A DNA stretch of 64,000 nt from the NCBI GenBank assembly GCA_022376925.1, contig JAIOJX010000006.1, forward strand, positions 59,419,394-59,483,393. Direction: 5' to 3'. Positions 11,031 through 21,639 of the stretch are shown here, piece by piece (position 1 is the first letter of the stretch; every line of letters begins with the position of its first letter). The translations under genes and the position numbers were made by a program. The notes under the pieces were generated by a model, which was given only the letters and a program-made list of their open reading frames with translations, searched no databases and was not told where the DNA came from. Source of the DNA: Tragulus kanchil (taxonomy: Eukaryota; Chordata; Mammalia; Artiodactyla; Tragulidae).

Positions 11031-11699
11031 TTTTTTTTTTGCCACTTCTATTGACCTTTCATTCATTTACCTTTGTTATTTGGCTGATGTGGACCTCCCA
11101 TCCCAGTGGTCTCTGTTGTCGTAGAGTGCGGGGACCTTCCCCAGAAAGGAAGGCAGAGGGATTGCCCCCGGCTGAACCAGGAGATCTCAGAGAGAGGTGA
11201 ATCTTGCTGCCGTGCCCTCTCCTGCCCGTCGGTGCATGCCAGGGACAACCAGACACGGCAGGGGTTCCGTCAAAGCAGTTCCGCTTTATTAGTGTAGATC
11301 CACAGCTTTTATAGGCAAGTGAAGGGGGTTTTGCACGGAACTTCCTATAGATTACACCAATCAGGCTAAAGGTCAAGCAATCATCCACGAGCTTGGAAAC
11401 CAGGGGAACCAATCAGAAATTTTGACCATCAATTAACAATTTAGATCATGCCCTGTCTCTTCCTGTAGGCTCCATCTTAGCTCCAAACTGCAAACATGTG
11501 CTTAAGCTTCCTTATGCTTGCAACGGTCCTCTTTCAATTCAGAGCCCCACAGTAGAGTACCAGGTCTGGACGCATGCACTCCAGAGCTCCAGCTCGGTAG
11601 TTTGACACATCAGTTCAGCCACTCCGCAGCCGGGGATCGAACTGAAGTCCCTTGCACTGAAAAGCGGAGTCCTTACCCACTGGACCACCAGGGAAGCCC
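11031..11699 (-). mobile_element. CHR-like tRNA-derived SINE, split by an ERV LTR
   Basis: Minus-strand SINE: poly-T (tail) at 11,031-11,040, body at 11,041-11,126 and 11,558-11,640, and the tRNA-like head at 11,641-11,699 reading gaccaccagggaagccct on plus. The head resembles the tRNA-Glu-derived CHR family. A class II LTR (11,127-11,551) splits the body; removing it and one 6-bp repeat restores the body order seen in the intact SINE at 16,341-16,668. Confidence 0.85.
11127..11551 (-). mobile_element. Solo LTR, class II ERV (same family as the provirus at 60.2 kb)
   Basis: A 425-bp LTR with TG...CA ends, flanked by perfect 6-bp duplications gtagag (11,121-11,126 and 11,552-11,557), the size expected of class II (betaretrovirus-like) ERVs. 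On the minus strand it begins TGTGGGGCTCTGAATTGAAA, as does the provirus LTR at 60,242. It keeps a CCAAT-type box and a TATAAAAG box, but has only one copy of the U3 unit that is triplicated in the provirus. Solo state implies LTR-LTR recombination. Confidence 0.9.
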
Positions 11700-11700
11700 T

Positions 11701-11939
11701 TCTTATTTAATTTTATTTTTATGATGTATAATTAACATATAGAGAAATGCATAAATCTTCCTTAATAATTTAGTATATTTTGAAAAGTACTTTAGCTTGT
11801 GAAGCAAATACTACAATCAAGTTATAAAACTTTTTCTTCATCCCAGAAAGTTTCTTCATACTGCTTTCCAGTCAATGCCCCTATAACAAAAGGCATCAGG
11901 TCTGATTTTCTTTTTTATCATCACCAATTGTCTTGCCTT
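11701..11939 (-). mobile_element. Old L1M 3' end, left part
   Basis: Decayed L1M 3'UTR in minus orientation: a T-rich start with gatgtataattaacatat, then the aatcaag...catcccagaaag region. It is interrupted at 11,940 by the second LTR-X element and resumes at 12,709. Confidence 0.6.
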
Positions 11940-12704
11940 TGTCATGGGCACTGTGCTGCAGCTTACTCTGATTCCTATTCTTACTCGTTCTCACTAAGAG
12001 GCACTATCTTAAATAGATCAGAGACCTTTTACAGTCACAGTGTAGTCTCCTCAGAGTCATGAGTCTCTGACTTGGACAATAAAGTGCCATAGTCTCAAGT
12101 ACTGTCAAACCAAGAGTGGTTTTATTAATCATAAAACATATAATAATCAGAATCAAGATTCCATTCAATAGGATTCAAATAAAGGCAAACACAAATAATC
12201 AGAATTCAATTAAATGCAAACAGATGTTCTTACCCCAGAGCTGGAGAGTCTCAATCTCACATCGGGCACAGTTGATCTCCGTGAGCGAGCCACCCGCACA
12301 ATCTTACTTTAACCTTTTTATATTTTTTTCAACTAGAAATCTCAAGTTAATTAATAATCATAAAGAAGCTTTCTTGTTTCTCTAGAGATGCAAAAGAGGT
12401 CATCACCGGAGGCCTTTGCTCTCCCACCAACATCTTTGCTCTTGAGGGGAAACATTCTTACAATTCTTAAACTACAAAGGGGACTCCGAATAGTACAGTG
12501 TTATATTATCATTAAAAAGTGGGCAAGAGGAAGAACCTTTGTGCTCTGTATTAGCACCTATTCATCTTTCGAAGAGGTCTCAGAGAGGCGAGGCTTTCAG
12601 GCAGCGCTAGCCGTTAGTGTGATGAGACATTTGCCTGCTTGGCCTGGATATCTTTTCTTAATCTTTCCTGTGAGAAGCGAATATGCCTTCACTTGCCCAT
12701 GAAA
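11940..12704 (-). mobile_element. Solo LTR, unrecognised family (LTR-X2)
   Basis: A 765-bp element inside an old L1M. Its ends on plus are tgtcatgggca and tgcccatgaaa, near-perfect inverted repeats of each other, flanked by cctt at 11,936-11,939 and 12,705-12,708. Excision restores the L1M order. On the minus strand it has TATAAAAAGG (12,313-12,322), GGGGTAAG (GT at 12,233-12,232) and AATAAA (12,121-12,126), and it shares the CTCTCCAGCTCTGGGGTAAG block with LTR-X1. U3 is about 400 bp shorter and carries no long frame. It is a diverged relative of LTR-X1. Confidence 0.65.
12121..12322 (-). promoter_or_regulatory. TATA, donor-like site and poly(A) signal of LTR-X2
   Basis: TATAAAAAGG (12,313-12,322), GT of GGGGTAAG (12,232-12,233) about 89 bases later, then AATAAA about 106 bases further. 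The spacing is almost the same as in LTR-X1 although the U3 sequences differ widely, which argues for functional constraint when the elements were active. Confidence 0.5.
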
Positions 12705-12708
12705 CCTT

Positions 12709-12959
12709 TTCTTGAAATTTATATAAATTGAATCATGTGGATGCTTTCTTTTACTTTCTTTCTGTTTTATGTACCTTTTTTGCTATTTAATCCATTTTAT
12801 TGAATGTATCAGTTGCAAACTAATTTTAATTATTAAGTAGTGTATAAAATTCCATTTCTGAGTTATGTTTACAAGAGAAATCAAAACATATATCTCCCAA
12901 ATTTGTACAGCAATGTTCTAAGTCTCAAATCTTTCCAACAACTGGAAACGTTCCAGTTG

Positions 12960-13023
<64 letters not shown>

Positions 13024-13210
13024 ATTAAGTGTATATATATATATATATACTCTATTATATTAAATTGCTCCTCTATTTATATTTATAGACAGCTGTAATG
13101 TTTCCAGTTTGTTGGGAATATCTGCGACTTTGAACATTCTTGTGCTGTTTTTTTGTGGATATAAATATATATTTACAATTTTTTTTTTCACAAGCCTGAG
13201 TAGTTTTGTT
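12709..13210 (-). mobile_element. Old L1M 3' end, right part, with an (AT)n tract
   Basis: Continues the L1M from 11,939 with the ataaattgaatcatgtgg phrase and later gaacattcttgtgctg, both standard L1M 3'UTR landmarks in reverse orientation. An (AT)n microsatellite sits inside at about 12,964-13,048. Recurs at 13,808-14,310. Confidence 0.6.
12964..13048. repeat. (AT)n microsatellite
   Basis: About 57 bases of pure AT, a short ttaattaagtg spacer and 18 more. The duplicate at about 14,063-14,150 has a gt interruption instead of a pure run, consistent with allele or read-error variation in a slippage-prone tract. Confidence 0.9.
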
Positions 13211-13330
13211 CTATTTTGATTTTTTTGACCTTACAGAGCTTTGTTGCTAACAAGTATGTATAATTCCAGATTAGTCATATGTATATCCCATTCCCATCCC
13301 ACCCATGACAGTCTCAATGTAAAAATGGGC

Positions 13331-13803
13331 ACCCCAGAGCTGGAGAGTCTCAATCTCACATCGGGCACAGTTGATCTCCGTGAGCGAGCCACCCGCACAA
13401 TCTTACTTTAACCTTTTTATATTTTTTTCAACTAGAAATCTCAAGTTAATTAATAATCATAAAGAAGCTTTCTTGTTTCTCTAGAGATGCAAAAGAGGTC
13501 ATCACCGGAGGCCTTTGCTCTCCCACCAACATCTTTGCTCTTGAGGGGAAACATTCTTACAATTCTTAAACTACAAAGGGGACTCCGAATAGTACAGTGT
13601 TATATTATCATTAAAAAGTGGGCAAGAGGAAGAACCTTTGTGCTCTGTATTAGCACCTATTCATCTTTCGAAGAGGTCTCAGAGAGGCGAGGCTTTCAGG
13701 CAGCGCTAGCCGTTAGTGTGATGAGACATTTGCCTGCTTGGCCTGGATATCTTTTCTTAATCTTTCCTGTGAGAAGCGAATATGCCTTCACTTGCCCATG
13801 AAA
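13331..13803 (-). mobile_element. LTR-X2, partial duplicate
   Basis: Second copy of the R/U3 part of LTR-X2 (12,232-12,704). It begins abruptly at the donor-like accccag block where the contig join lies, so it lacks U5 and is not a separate insertion. Confidence 0.65.
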
Positions 13804-14058
13804 CCTTTTCTTGAAATTTATATAAATTGAATCATGTGGATGCTTTCTTTTACTTTCTTTCTGTTTTATGTACCTTTTTTGCTATTTAATCCATTTTATT
13901 GAATGTATCAGTTGCAAACTAATTTTAATTATTAAGTAGTGTATAAAATTCCATTTCTGAGTTATGTTTACAAGAGAAATCAAAACATATATCTCCCAAA
14001 TTTGTACAGCAATGTTCTAAGTCTCAAATCTTTCCAACAACTGGAAACGTTCCAGTTG

Positions 14059-14103
<45 letters not shown>

Positions 14104-15233
14104 TATATATATATATATATTTAATTAAGTGTATATATATATATATATACTCTATTATATTAAATTGCTCCTCTATTTATATTTATAGACAGCTGTAATG
14201 TTTCCAGTTTGTTGGGAATATCTGCGACTTTGAACATTCTTGTGCTGTTTTTTTGTGGATATAAATATATATTTACAATTTTTTTTTTCACAAGCCTGAG
14301 TAGTTTTGTTCTATTTTGATTTTTTTGACCTTACAGAGCTTTGTTGCTAACAAGTATGTATAATTCCAGATTAGTCATATGTATATCCCATTCCCATCCC
14401 ACCCATCACATCCCTCTAGGCCATCACGAGCTCCCATGTATGATCCCTTAGATGCTCAGAACATTGACAATAGTTATCTCTTTCACATAAGATAGTGGTC
14501 TTTCCACATTTATCACCCATTTTTATCTCTCCCCAATGTCCATAAGTCTGTTCTCTATGACTGTTTTCCCATTGATGCTCTGCGTGTGTATTTATCAGTA
14601 CAAACTTACTAGATGTCATATAAATGTTTTAGTATATTATAAATATTCTTCTCTTTTTGACTTACTTCACTGTGTATAATAGGTTCTAGATTCATCCATC
14701 TGATTAGGATTGAATCTTCTACATGTCTTTTTGCAGCTGAGAAATATTTGATTGTATGTATGTACTAGAGCTTCTTTATCCATTCATTCATCGATGGACA
14801 TCTAGGTTACTTCCATATTGTAACTATTGTATAGAGAACTGCAATGAACATTGGGGTACAGATGTCTCTCAATTTTGATTTCATCAAGGTATAAGCCTAA
14901 TAGTGGGATTGCTGTGTCATATGGTGGTTCTAGTCCTGGTTTTTAAGGAACCTCCATACTGTCTTTCATAGCGGCTGTATCAATTTACATTCCCACCAGC
15001 AATGCAAGAGTGATCCCTTTTCTCCACACCCTCTCCAGCATTTATTGTCTGTCAATTTGTTGATGATGACCATTCTGACTTGTGTGAGGTGATATCTCAT
15101 TGTAGTTTTGATTTACATTTCTCTAATAAAAAAACGCTTTGAGCATCTTTTCATTTCATGTGTTTTCTGGCTATTTTTAAGCCTTCATTGGAGAGGTCTT
15201 TTTCTGTCTTTTCCCTATTTATTGATTGCATTG

Positions 15234-15601
15234 TGTATGGCCGGCCCGCAGAGGAGAAATGGCAGCGGCATTGCTCATGGCCAGGCCATGGGAATATCGG
15301 AGAGGGGTGAGCCTGCTCTCCACCAGCACAGGCCCTCTGTGAGCGAGAGACAATCAGACGCAAGAGGGGTTCCGTCAAAGCAGTTCTGTTTTATTAGTGC
15401 AGACTTACAGCTTATATAGGCAAGTGAAGGGGGTTTCCTAAGGGATTTCCCATAGCTAAACCAATCAAGCTAAAGGTCAAGCAATCATGCGTAGATCACG
15501 CCCTCGTCTCTTCCTTCCTTACACTTGCAACAACTTAGATCACGCCCTCGTCTCTTCATTCCTTATTCTTGCAAAGGCCCTCTTTCATTTAGGGCCCCAC
15601 A
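15234..15601 (-). mobile_element. Solo LTR, class II ERV, diverged copy
   Basis: A 368-bp LTR inside L1 ORF2 3' sequence, flanked by gcattg (15,228-15,233) and acattg (15,602-15,607), a 5-of-6 match to a 6-bp target duplication. It keeps the U5 and TATA regions of the family, but its U3 carries an internal repeat of the block around tagatcacgccctcgtctct (about 15,491 and 15,536). Its U5 end is much altered, so it is an older subfamily. Confidence 0.8.
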
Positions 15602-15893
15602 ACATTGTTTGTTTTTTCAGTGTTGATCTGTCTGAGTTTCCTTTGCCATTTTTTTTCATTTACTATTATTTTCTCCCATTCTGCGGGCTGTCTGCTCATC
15701 TTTTTTGTAGTTTATTTTGCTATGCAGAAGCTTTTAAGTTTCATTAGATCCCACATGTCTGTTATTGTTTTTATTTCCGTTATTCTAGAGCATGGACCAT
15801 AGAAGATCTTGCTTTGATTTATGTCCTTGAGTGTTTTGCCTATATTCTCCTCTAAGAGTTTGATGGTCTCTGTTTTTACATTTAAGTTTTAAT

Positions 15894-16337
15894 TCATTTT
15901 GAGTTTATCTTTGTGTATGGTATCAGGGAATGTTCCATCTTCGTTCTTCTGTGTGTAACTGTCCAGTTTTCACAGCACCATTTGATGAAGAGACTGTCTT
16001 TGTCCCATTTTATATTTTTGCCTCCTTTGTCAAAATAAGATACCCATAGATCCGTGGGCTTATCTCTGGGTTCTTCATCTTGTTCCATTGGTCTGTATTT
16101 CTGTTTTTGTGCCAGTACAAAACTCTCTTGAAGACTGTTTCTTTGTAGCATAATCTGAAGATAGGGAGGCTGATCCCTCCAGCTCCATTTCTCTTTCTCA
16201 GGATTGCTTTGGCCATCTGGAGTTCTATGCTTCCATATGAATTGTACTAGTTTTTGGTGTAGTTCTATCAGGAATGTCATTGGTAATTTGATAGATATTG
16301 CATTGATTCTGTAGACTATATTTGGTAGCAAGGTCAT
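15894..16337 (-). pseudogene. L1 ORF2 C-terminal fragment
   Basis: A 147-codon minus frame from the C-terminal part of L1 ORF2 (reverse transcriptase thumb to C-terminal segment); typical phrases are RINAISIKLPMTFL and WKHRTP. The SINE at 16,341 truncates it on its N-terminal side. Non-functional. Confidence 0.75.
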
Positions 16338-16340
16338 TTT

Positions 16341-16668
16341 TTTTTTTTAAGATTTATTTATTTATTTATTTGGGGCAGGGGTCGGGTTGGGGAGGGAGGG
16401 GAGCTGGCGGGCCACTTCTATTGGTCTTTCATTTCTCTGTTTTCATCCATCTTTGTTCTTGGGCTCCTGTGGGCCTCCCATCACGGTGGCGTCTATTGTC
16501 ACAGAGCGCCGGCTCTGGGCGCATGCGCTCCAGAGCTCCGGTTCGGTGACTGGACACATCAGTCCAGCCGCTCCGCGGCACGTGGGATCTTCCCAGGCCA
16601 GGGCTCGAACCGGCGCCCCTTGCACTGCACGGCGGTGTCCTTACCCACTGGACCACCAGGGGAAGCCC
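16341..16668 (-). mobile_element. CHR-like SINE, full length, perfect 11-bp target duplication
   Basis: Complete minus-strand SINE of 328 bp flanked by aaggtcatttt at 16,330-16,340 and 16,669-16,679. The right end is the tRNA-like head (gaccaccaggggaagccc on plus), then the gcacgtgggatcttcccagg body, a 3' body ending at gccacttctattgg, and a long (ttta)n-type tail with poly-T. The body CpGs are largely preserved (gcgccgg, gcgcatgcgc), suggesting a young insertion. Best reference copy of this family in the window. Confidence 0.9.
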
Positions 16669-16731
16669 AAGGTCATTTTCATGATATCGATTCTTTCAAC
16701 TCAGGAAAATGGAACTTCTCTCCATCTGTTT

Positions 16732-18888
16732 ATGTCATTTTTTTCATAATTTTTTGTGTACAGTTTGTTTGTCTCATTAGGTAAATTTATTACTAGATAT
16801 TTTACTCTTTTGGTTGCAATGGTGAAGGGGATTGCATCCTTGATTACTCTTGCTGATTTTTCATAGTCTGCGTATAGGAATGCAAGTGATTTCTGTGTAC
16901 TAACATTGTATCCTGGGAGTTTACTGAGTTCTTTGATTAACTCTAGTAGTTTTATAATAGTGTCTTTGGTGTTTTCTGTGTATTGTCTCCTGTTATCTAA
17001 AAATAGAGATAGTTTTATTTCTTCTTTTCCAATCTGGATTCCTGTTATTTCTTCTTCTCTTATTGCTGTAGCTAAAACTTCCAGGACTAAACTGAATAAG
17101 AATAGTGAAAGTAGATATCCGTGTCTTATTCCTGATCTTAAAGGGAATGCTTTCAGCTTTTCACCATTGAGAATAACATTTGCTGTGGTCTTGTCATATA
17201 CAGCTTTTACTAAGTTGAGGTAGACTCCTTCAATGACAGTTTTTTGAAGAGTTTTTTTTTTTTATCATAAATGAATGTTGGATTTTGTCAGTCTTTTTCA
17301 GCATCTATTGATATTATCATGTGATTTTTGTCTCTGGATTTGTTGATATGATGTATCACATTGATTAATTTGTAGATATTGAGGAATCCTTTAATTCCTG
17401 GGGTAACCCAACTTAATCATGATGTATGAGTTTTTTGATGTGTTGTTGAATTCTGTTTGCTAGAATTTTATTAAGGATTTTGCTGTTTAAATTTATCAGT
17501 GACATTTCTCTATCATTTTCTTTTTTTTGTCTTTGCCTAGTTTTATCAGGGTAATGGTCACATAGAATGTGTTTGGAAGTGTTCCTTTTTGTGCAATTGT
17601 TTGAAAGAGTTTCAGAAGGATAGGTATTAGTTCTTACTTAAATGTTTGGTAGAATTCACCTGTAAAGCCGTCTGGCCCTGGGCTTTCATTTTAGGAGATC
17701 TTTCTGATCACGAATTCGATTTCTGAGCTTGTGATTGGGTTGTTCATAATTTCTATTTCTTCCTGGTTCAGTCTTGGAAGACTGAACTACTCTAAGAAAG
17801 TGTCTTTCTGCGTTTGGCCCAATGTCATTTTTCATAATTTTTTGTGTACAGTTTGTTTGTCTCATTAGGTAAATTTATTACTAGATATTTTACTCTTTTG
17901 GTTGCAATGGTGAAGGGGATTGCATCCTTGATTACTCTTGCTGATTTTTCATAGTCTGCGTATAGGAATGCAAGTGATTTCTGTGTACTAACATTGTATC
18001 CTGGGAGTTTACTGAGTTCTTTGATTAACTCTAGTAGTTTTATAATAGTGTCTTTGGTGTTTTCTGTGTATTGTCTCCTGTTATCTAAAAATAGAGATAG
18101 TTTTATTTCTTCTTTTCCAATCTGGATTCCTGTTATTTCTTCTTCTCTTATTGCTGTAGCTAAAACTTCCAGGACTAAACTGAATAAGAATAGTGAAAGT
18201 AGATATCCGTGTCTTATTCCTGATCTTAAAGGGAATGCTTTCAGCTTTTCACCATTGAGAATAACATTTGCTGTGGTCTTGTCATATACAGCTTTTACTA
18301 AGTTGAGGTAGACTCCTTCAATGACAGTTTTTTGAAGAGTTTTTTTTTATCATAAATGAATGTTGGATTTTGTCAGTCTTTTCAGCATCTATTGATATTA
18401 TCATGTGATTTTTGTCTCTGGATTTGTTGATATGATGTATCACATTGATTAATTTGTAGATATTGAGGAATCCTTTAATTCCTGGGGTAACCCAACTTAA
18501 TCATGATGTATGAGTTTTTTGATGTGTTGTTGAATTCTGTTTGCTAGAATTTTATTAAGGATTTTGCTGTTTAAATTTATCAGTGACATTTCTCTATCAT
18601 TTTCTTTTTTTTGTCTTTGCCTAGTTTTATCAGGGTAATGGTCACATAGAATGTGTTTGGAAGTGTTCCTTTTTGTGCAATTGTTTGAAAGAGTTTCAGA
18701 AGGATAGGTATTAGTTCTTACTTAAATGTTTGGTAGAATTCACCTGTAAAGCCGTCTGGCCCTGGGCTTTCATTTTAGGAGATCTTTCTGATCACGAATT
18801 CGATTTCTGAGCTTGTGATTGGGTTGTTCATAATTTCTATTTCTTCCTGGTTCAGTCTTGGAAGACTGAACTACTCTAAGAAAGTGTT
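16732..18888. repeat. Overlap duplication 6
   Basis: Copy A 16,732-17,803, copy B 17,822-18,888, spacing 1,088. Unmatched tail at 17,804-17,821. Confidence 0.9.
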
Positions 18889-20734
18889 CATTTATTCAAG
18901 GTTGTCCAGTTTGTTTCCATATAGTTGTTCATAATAGTCTCTTACAATCCTTCTTATTTCTGTATTACCTGTTGTAACCTCTCCTTTTTCATTTCTGATT
19001 TTGTTGACCTGTTTCTTCCCTCTTTTTCTTAATGAGTCTGGATAGCGGTATGTTGATTTTGTTTATTTTCGAGGAACCAGCTTTTCCTTATCTTTACTAT
19101 TGTTTATTTCTTTTCTTTTTCATTTATTTCCACTCTGATTTTTTGATTTATCTGTTACGGCTAACTTTAGGGGATGTTTGTTCTTCTTTTTTCAGTTGCT
19201 TTTAGTGTAGAGCTAGGTTGCGGTTGTCTTTTTGATGTTTTTCTTGTTTCATGACATAGGATTGTAAAGCTACAAATTTCCCTTTTAAGACTACTTTTGC
19301 AATAGTTCATAGATTTTTTGCTGTCTTGTTTTTGTTGTCTTTTTCTTCTAGGAACTTTTTTTATTTTTTTTTAAATTTGTTCAGTAATCTGTGTATTTTT
19401 TTATCCTTTTGTTATTTAGTCTCCATGTGTTTGCACTTTTAGTGGTTTGTTTTTCCCGTAGTTGACATCTAGTCTCATAGCAGACGATCAGAGAAGATGG
19501 TTGGTATAATTTTAATTTTATTGAATATACTGAGGTTTGATTTGTTGCTCAAGATGTGGTCTATACTAGAGAATGTTCCATGTGCACTCAAGAAGAAAGT
19601 GTATTCTTCTGCTTTTGGCTGGAAGTTTTGTGGCTCTAATGTGTCTGTTTGCTAGAATTTTATTAAGGATTTTGCTGTTTAAATTTATCAGTGACATTTC
19701 TCTATCATTTTCTTTTTTTTGTCTTTGCCTAGTTTTATCAGGGTAATGGTCACATAGAATGTGTTTGGAAGTGTTCCTTTTTGTGCAATTGTTTGAAAGA
19801 GTTTCAGAAGGATAGGTATTAGTTCTTACTTAAATGTTTGGTAGAATTCACCTGTAAAGCCGTCTGGCCCTGGGCTTTCATTTTAGGAGATCTTTCTGAT
19901 CACGAATTCGATTTCTGAGCTTGTGATTGGGTTGTTCATAATTTCTATTTCTTCCTGGTTCAGTCTTGGAAGACTGAACTACTCTAAGAAAGTGTTCATT
20001 TATTCAAGGTTGTCCAGTTTGTTTCCATATAGTTGTTCATAATAGTCTCTTACAATCCTTCTTATTTCTGTATTACCTGTTGTAACCTCTCCTTTTTCAT
20101 TTCTGATTTTGTTGACCTGTTTCTTCCCTCTTTTTCTTAATGAGTCTGGATAGCGGTATGTTGATTTTGTTTATTTTCGAGGAACCAGCTTTTCCTTATC
20201 TTTGCTATTGTTTATTTCTTTTCTTTTTCATTTATTTCCACTCTGATTTTTTGATTTATCTGTTACGGCTAACTTTAGGGGATGTTTGTTCTTCTTTTTT
20301 CAGTTGCTTTTAGTGTAGAGCTAGGTTGCGGTTGTCTTTTTGATGTTTTTCTTGTTTCATGACATAGGATTGTAAAGCTACAAATTTCCCTTTTAAGACT
20401 ACTTTTGCAATAGTTCATAGATTTTTTGCTGTCTTGTTTTTGTTGTCTTTTTCTTCTAGGAACTTTTTTTATTTTTTTTTAAATTTGTTCAGTAATCTGT
20501 GTATTTTTTTATCCTTTTGTTATTTAGTCTCCATGTGTTTGCACTTTTAGTGGTTTGTTTTTCCCGTAGTTGACATCTAGTCTCATAGCAGACGATCAGA
20601 GAAGATGGTTGGTATAATTTTAATTTTATTGAATATACTGAGGTTTGATTTGTTGCTCAAGATGTGGTCTATACTAGAGAATGTTCCATGTGCACTCAAG
20701 AAGAAAGTGTATTCTTCTGCTTTTGGCTGGAAGG
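18539..20734. repeat. Overlap duplication 7
   Basis: Copy A 18,539-19,626, copy B 19,647-20,734, spacing 1,108. Garbled tail at 19,627-19,646. Confidence 0.9.
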
Positions 20735-21334
20735 TCCTAAAAATATCAGTGAGGTCCATCTCTTCTAATGTGTCACTTAAAGCTTGTGTTTCCTTATTCA
20801 TTCTCTGTTTTGATGATCTGTCCATTGGTGTAAGAGGGGTGTTAAAGTCTCCTACTATTATTGTGTTACTCTCCATTTCTTCTTTTATGTCTGAAAATGT
20901 TTTGTCTTATATAATGTGGTGCTCCTTTGTTGGATGCATAGATGTTTATGATTGTTATGTCTTCCTCTTAGATCGATCCCTTCACCATTATGTAGTGTCC
21001 TACCTTGTCAGTTATAATCTGCTTTACTTTTAAGGTCTATATTGTCTGATATGGAGATTGCTACTCTGGCTTTCTTTTGACTTCCACTTGTGTGGTATAT
21101 TTTTTTCCAACCTCTCACTTTCAGTCTGTGAGTGTCTTTAGATGGGAGGTGGGTTTCTTGTAGGCAGGAAACATATGGCACTTGTTTTTGTATACATTCT
21201 GCCTGTCTGTGTCTTTTGGTTAAGGCATTTAGTCCATTTATGTTTAAGGTAATTATTGATACATATGGACCTATTGTCATTTTCTTACGTGGTATGATGA
21301 GGTTTGTTTGGTTGATCTTTTTCTTCTTTTTCAT
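20583..21334 (-). pseudogene. L1 ORF2 endonuclease region, frameshifted
   Basis: Two minus frames (21,334-21,008 and 20,876-20,583) together cover the N-terminal endonuclease. The first holds the SIITLNINGLNA start and the QETHL motif whose glutamate is catalytic in this family; the second has the VGDFNTPLTPMDRSS block. They lie in different frames with about 130 bases of disrupted sequence between, so ORF2 is dead. Confidence 0.8.
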
Positions 21335-21639
21335 TTGTTGCCTAAATAAGTCCCTTTAATATCTGTTTTAAGGCTGGTTTTGTGGTGCTGAATTCTTTTA
21401 GTTTTTGGTTGTCTGTAAACCTTTTGATTTCTACATCAATTCTGAATGAGATTCTTGCCATGTAGAATAGTCCTGGCTGTAGATTTTCCTCTTTTAGCAC
21501 TTTAAAATTGTCTTGCTATTCTATTCTTACCTGCAGGGTTTCTGTTGAGACGTCAGCAGTTAAATGTATAGGATTTCCCCTGTATATTACTTGTTGTCTG
21601 TCCCTTCCTGCATTGAGTATTCTTTGTGTTTTTGGCAAT

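Larger units (their letters stand above)
12232..14406. repeat. Overlap duplication 5
   Basis: Copy A 12,232-13,306, copy B 13,331-14,406, spacing 1,099. The (AT)n tract differs between copies. Confidence 0.9.

Noticed and set aside
12388..12702. 104-codon plus frame (and duplicate at 13,487-13,801)
   Set aside because: It is antisense to the U3 of LTR-X2; low-complexity luck is likelier and the duplicate is not independent support.
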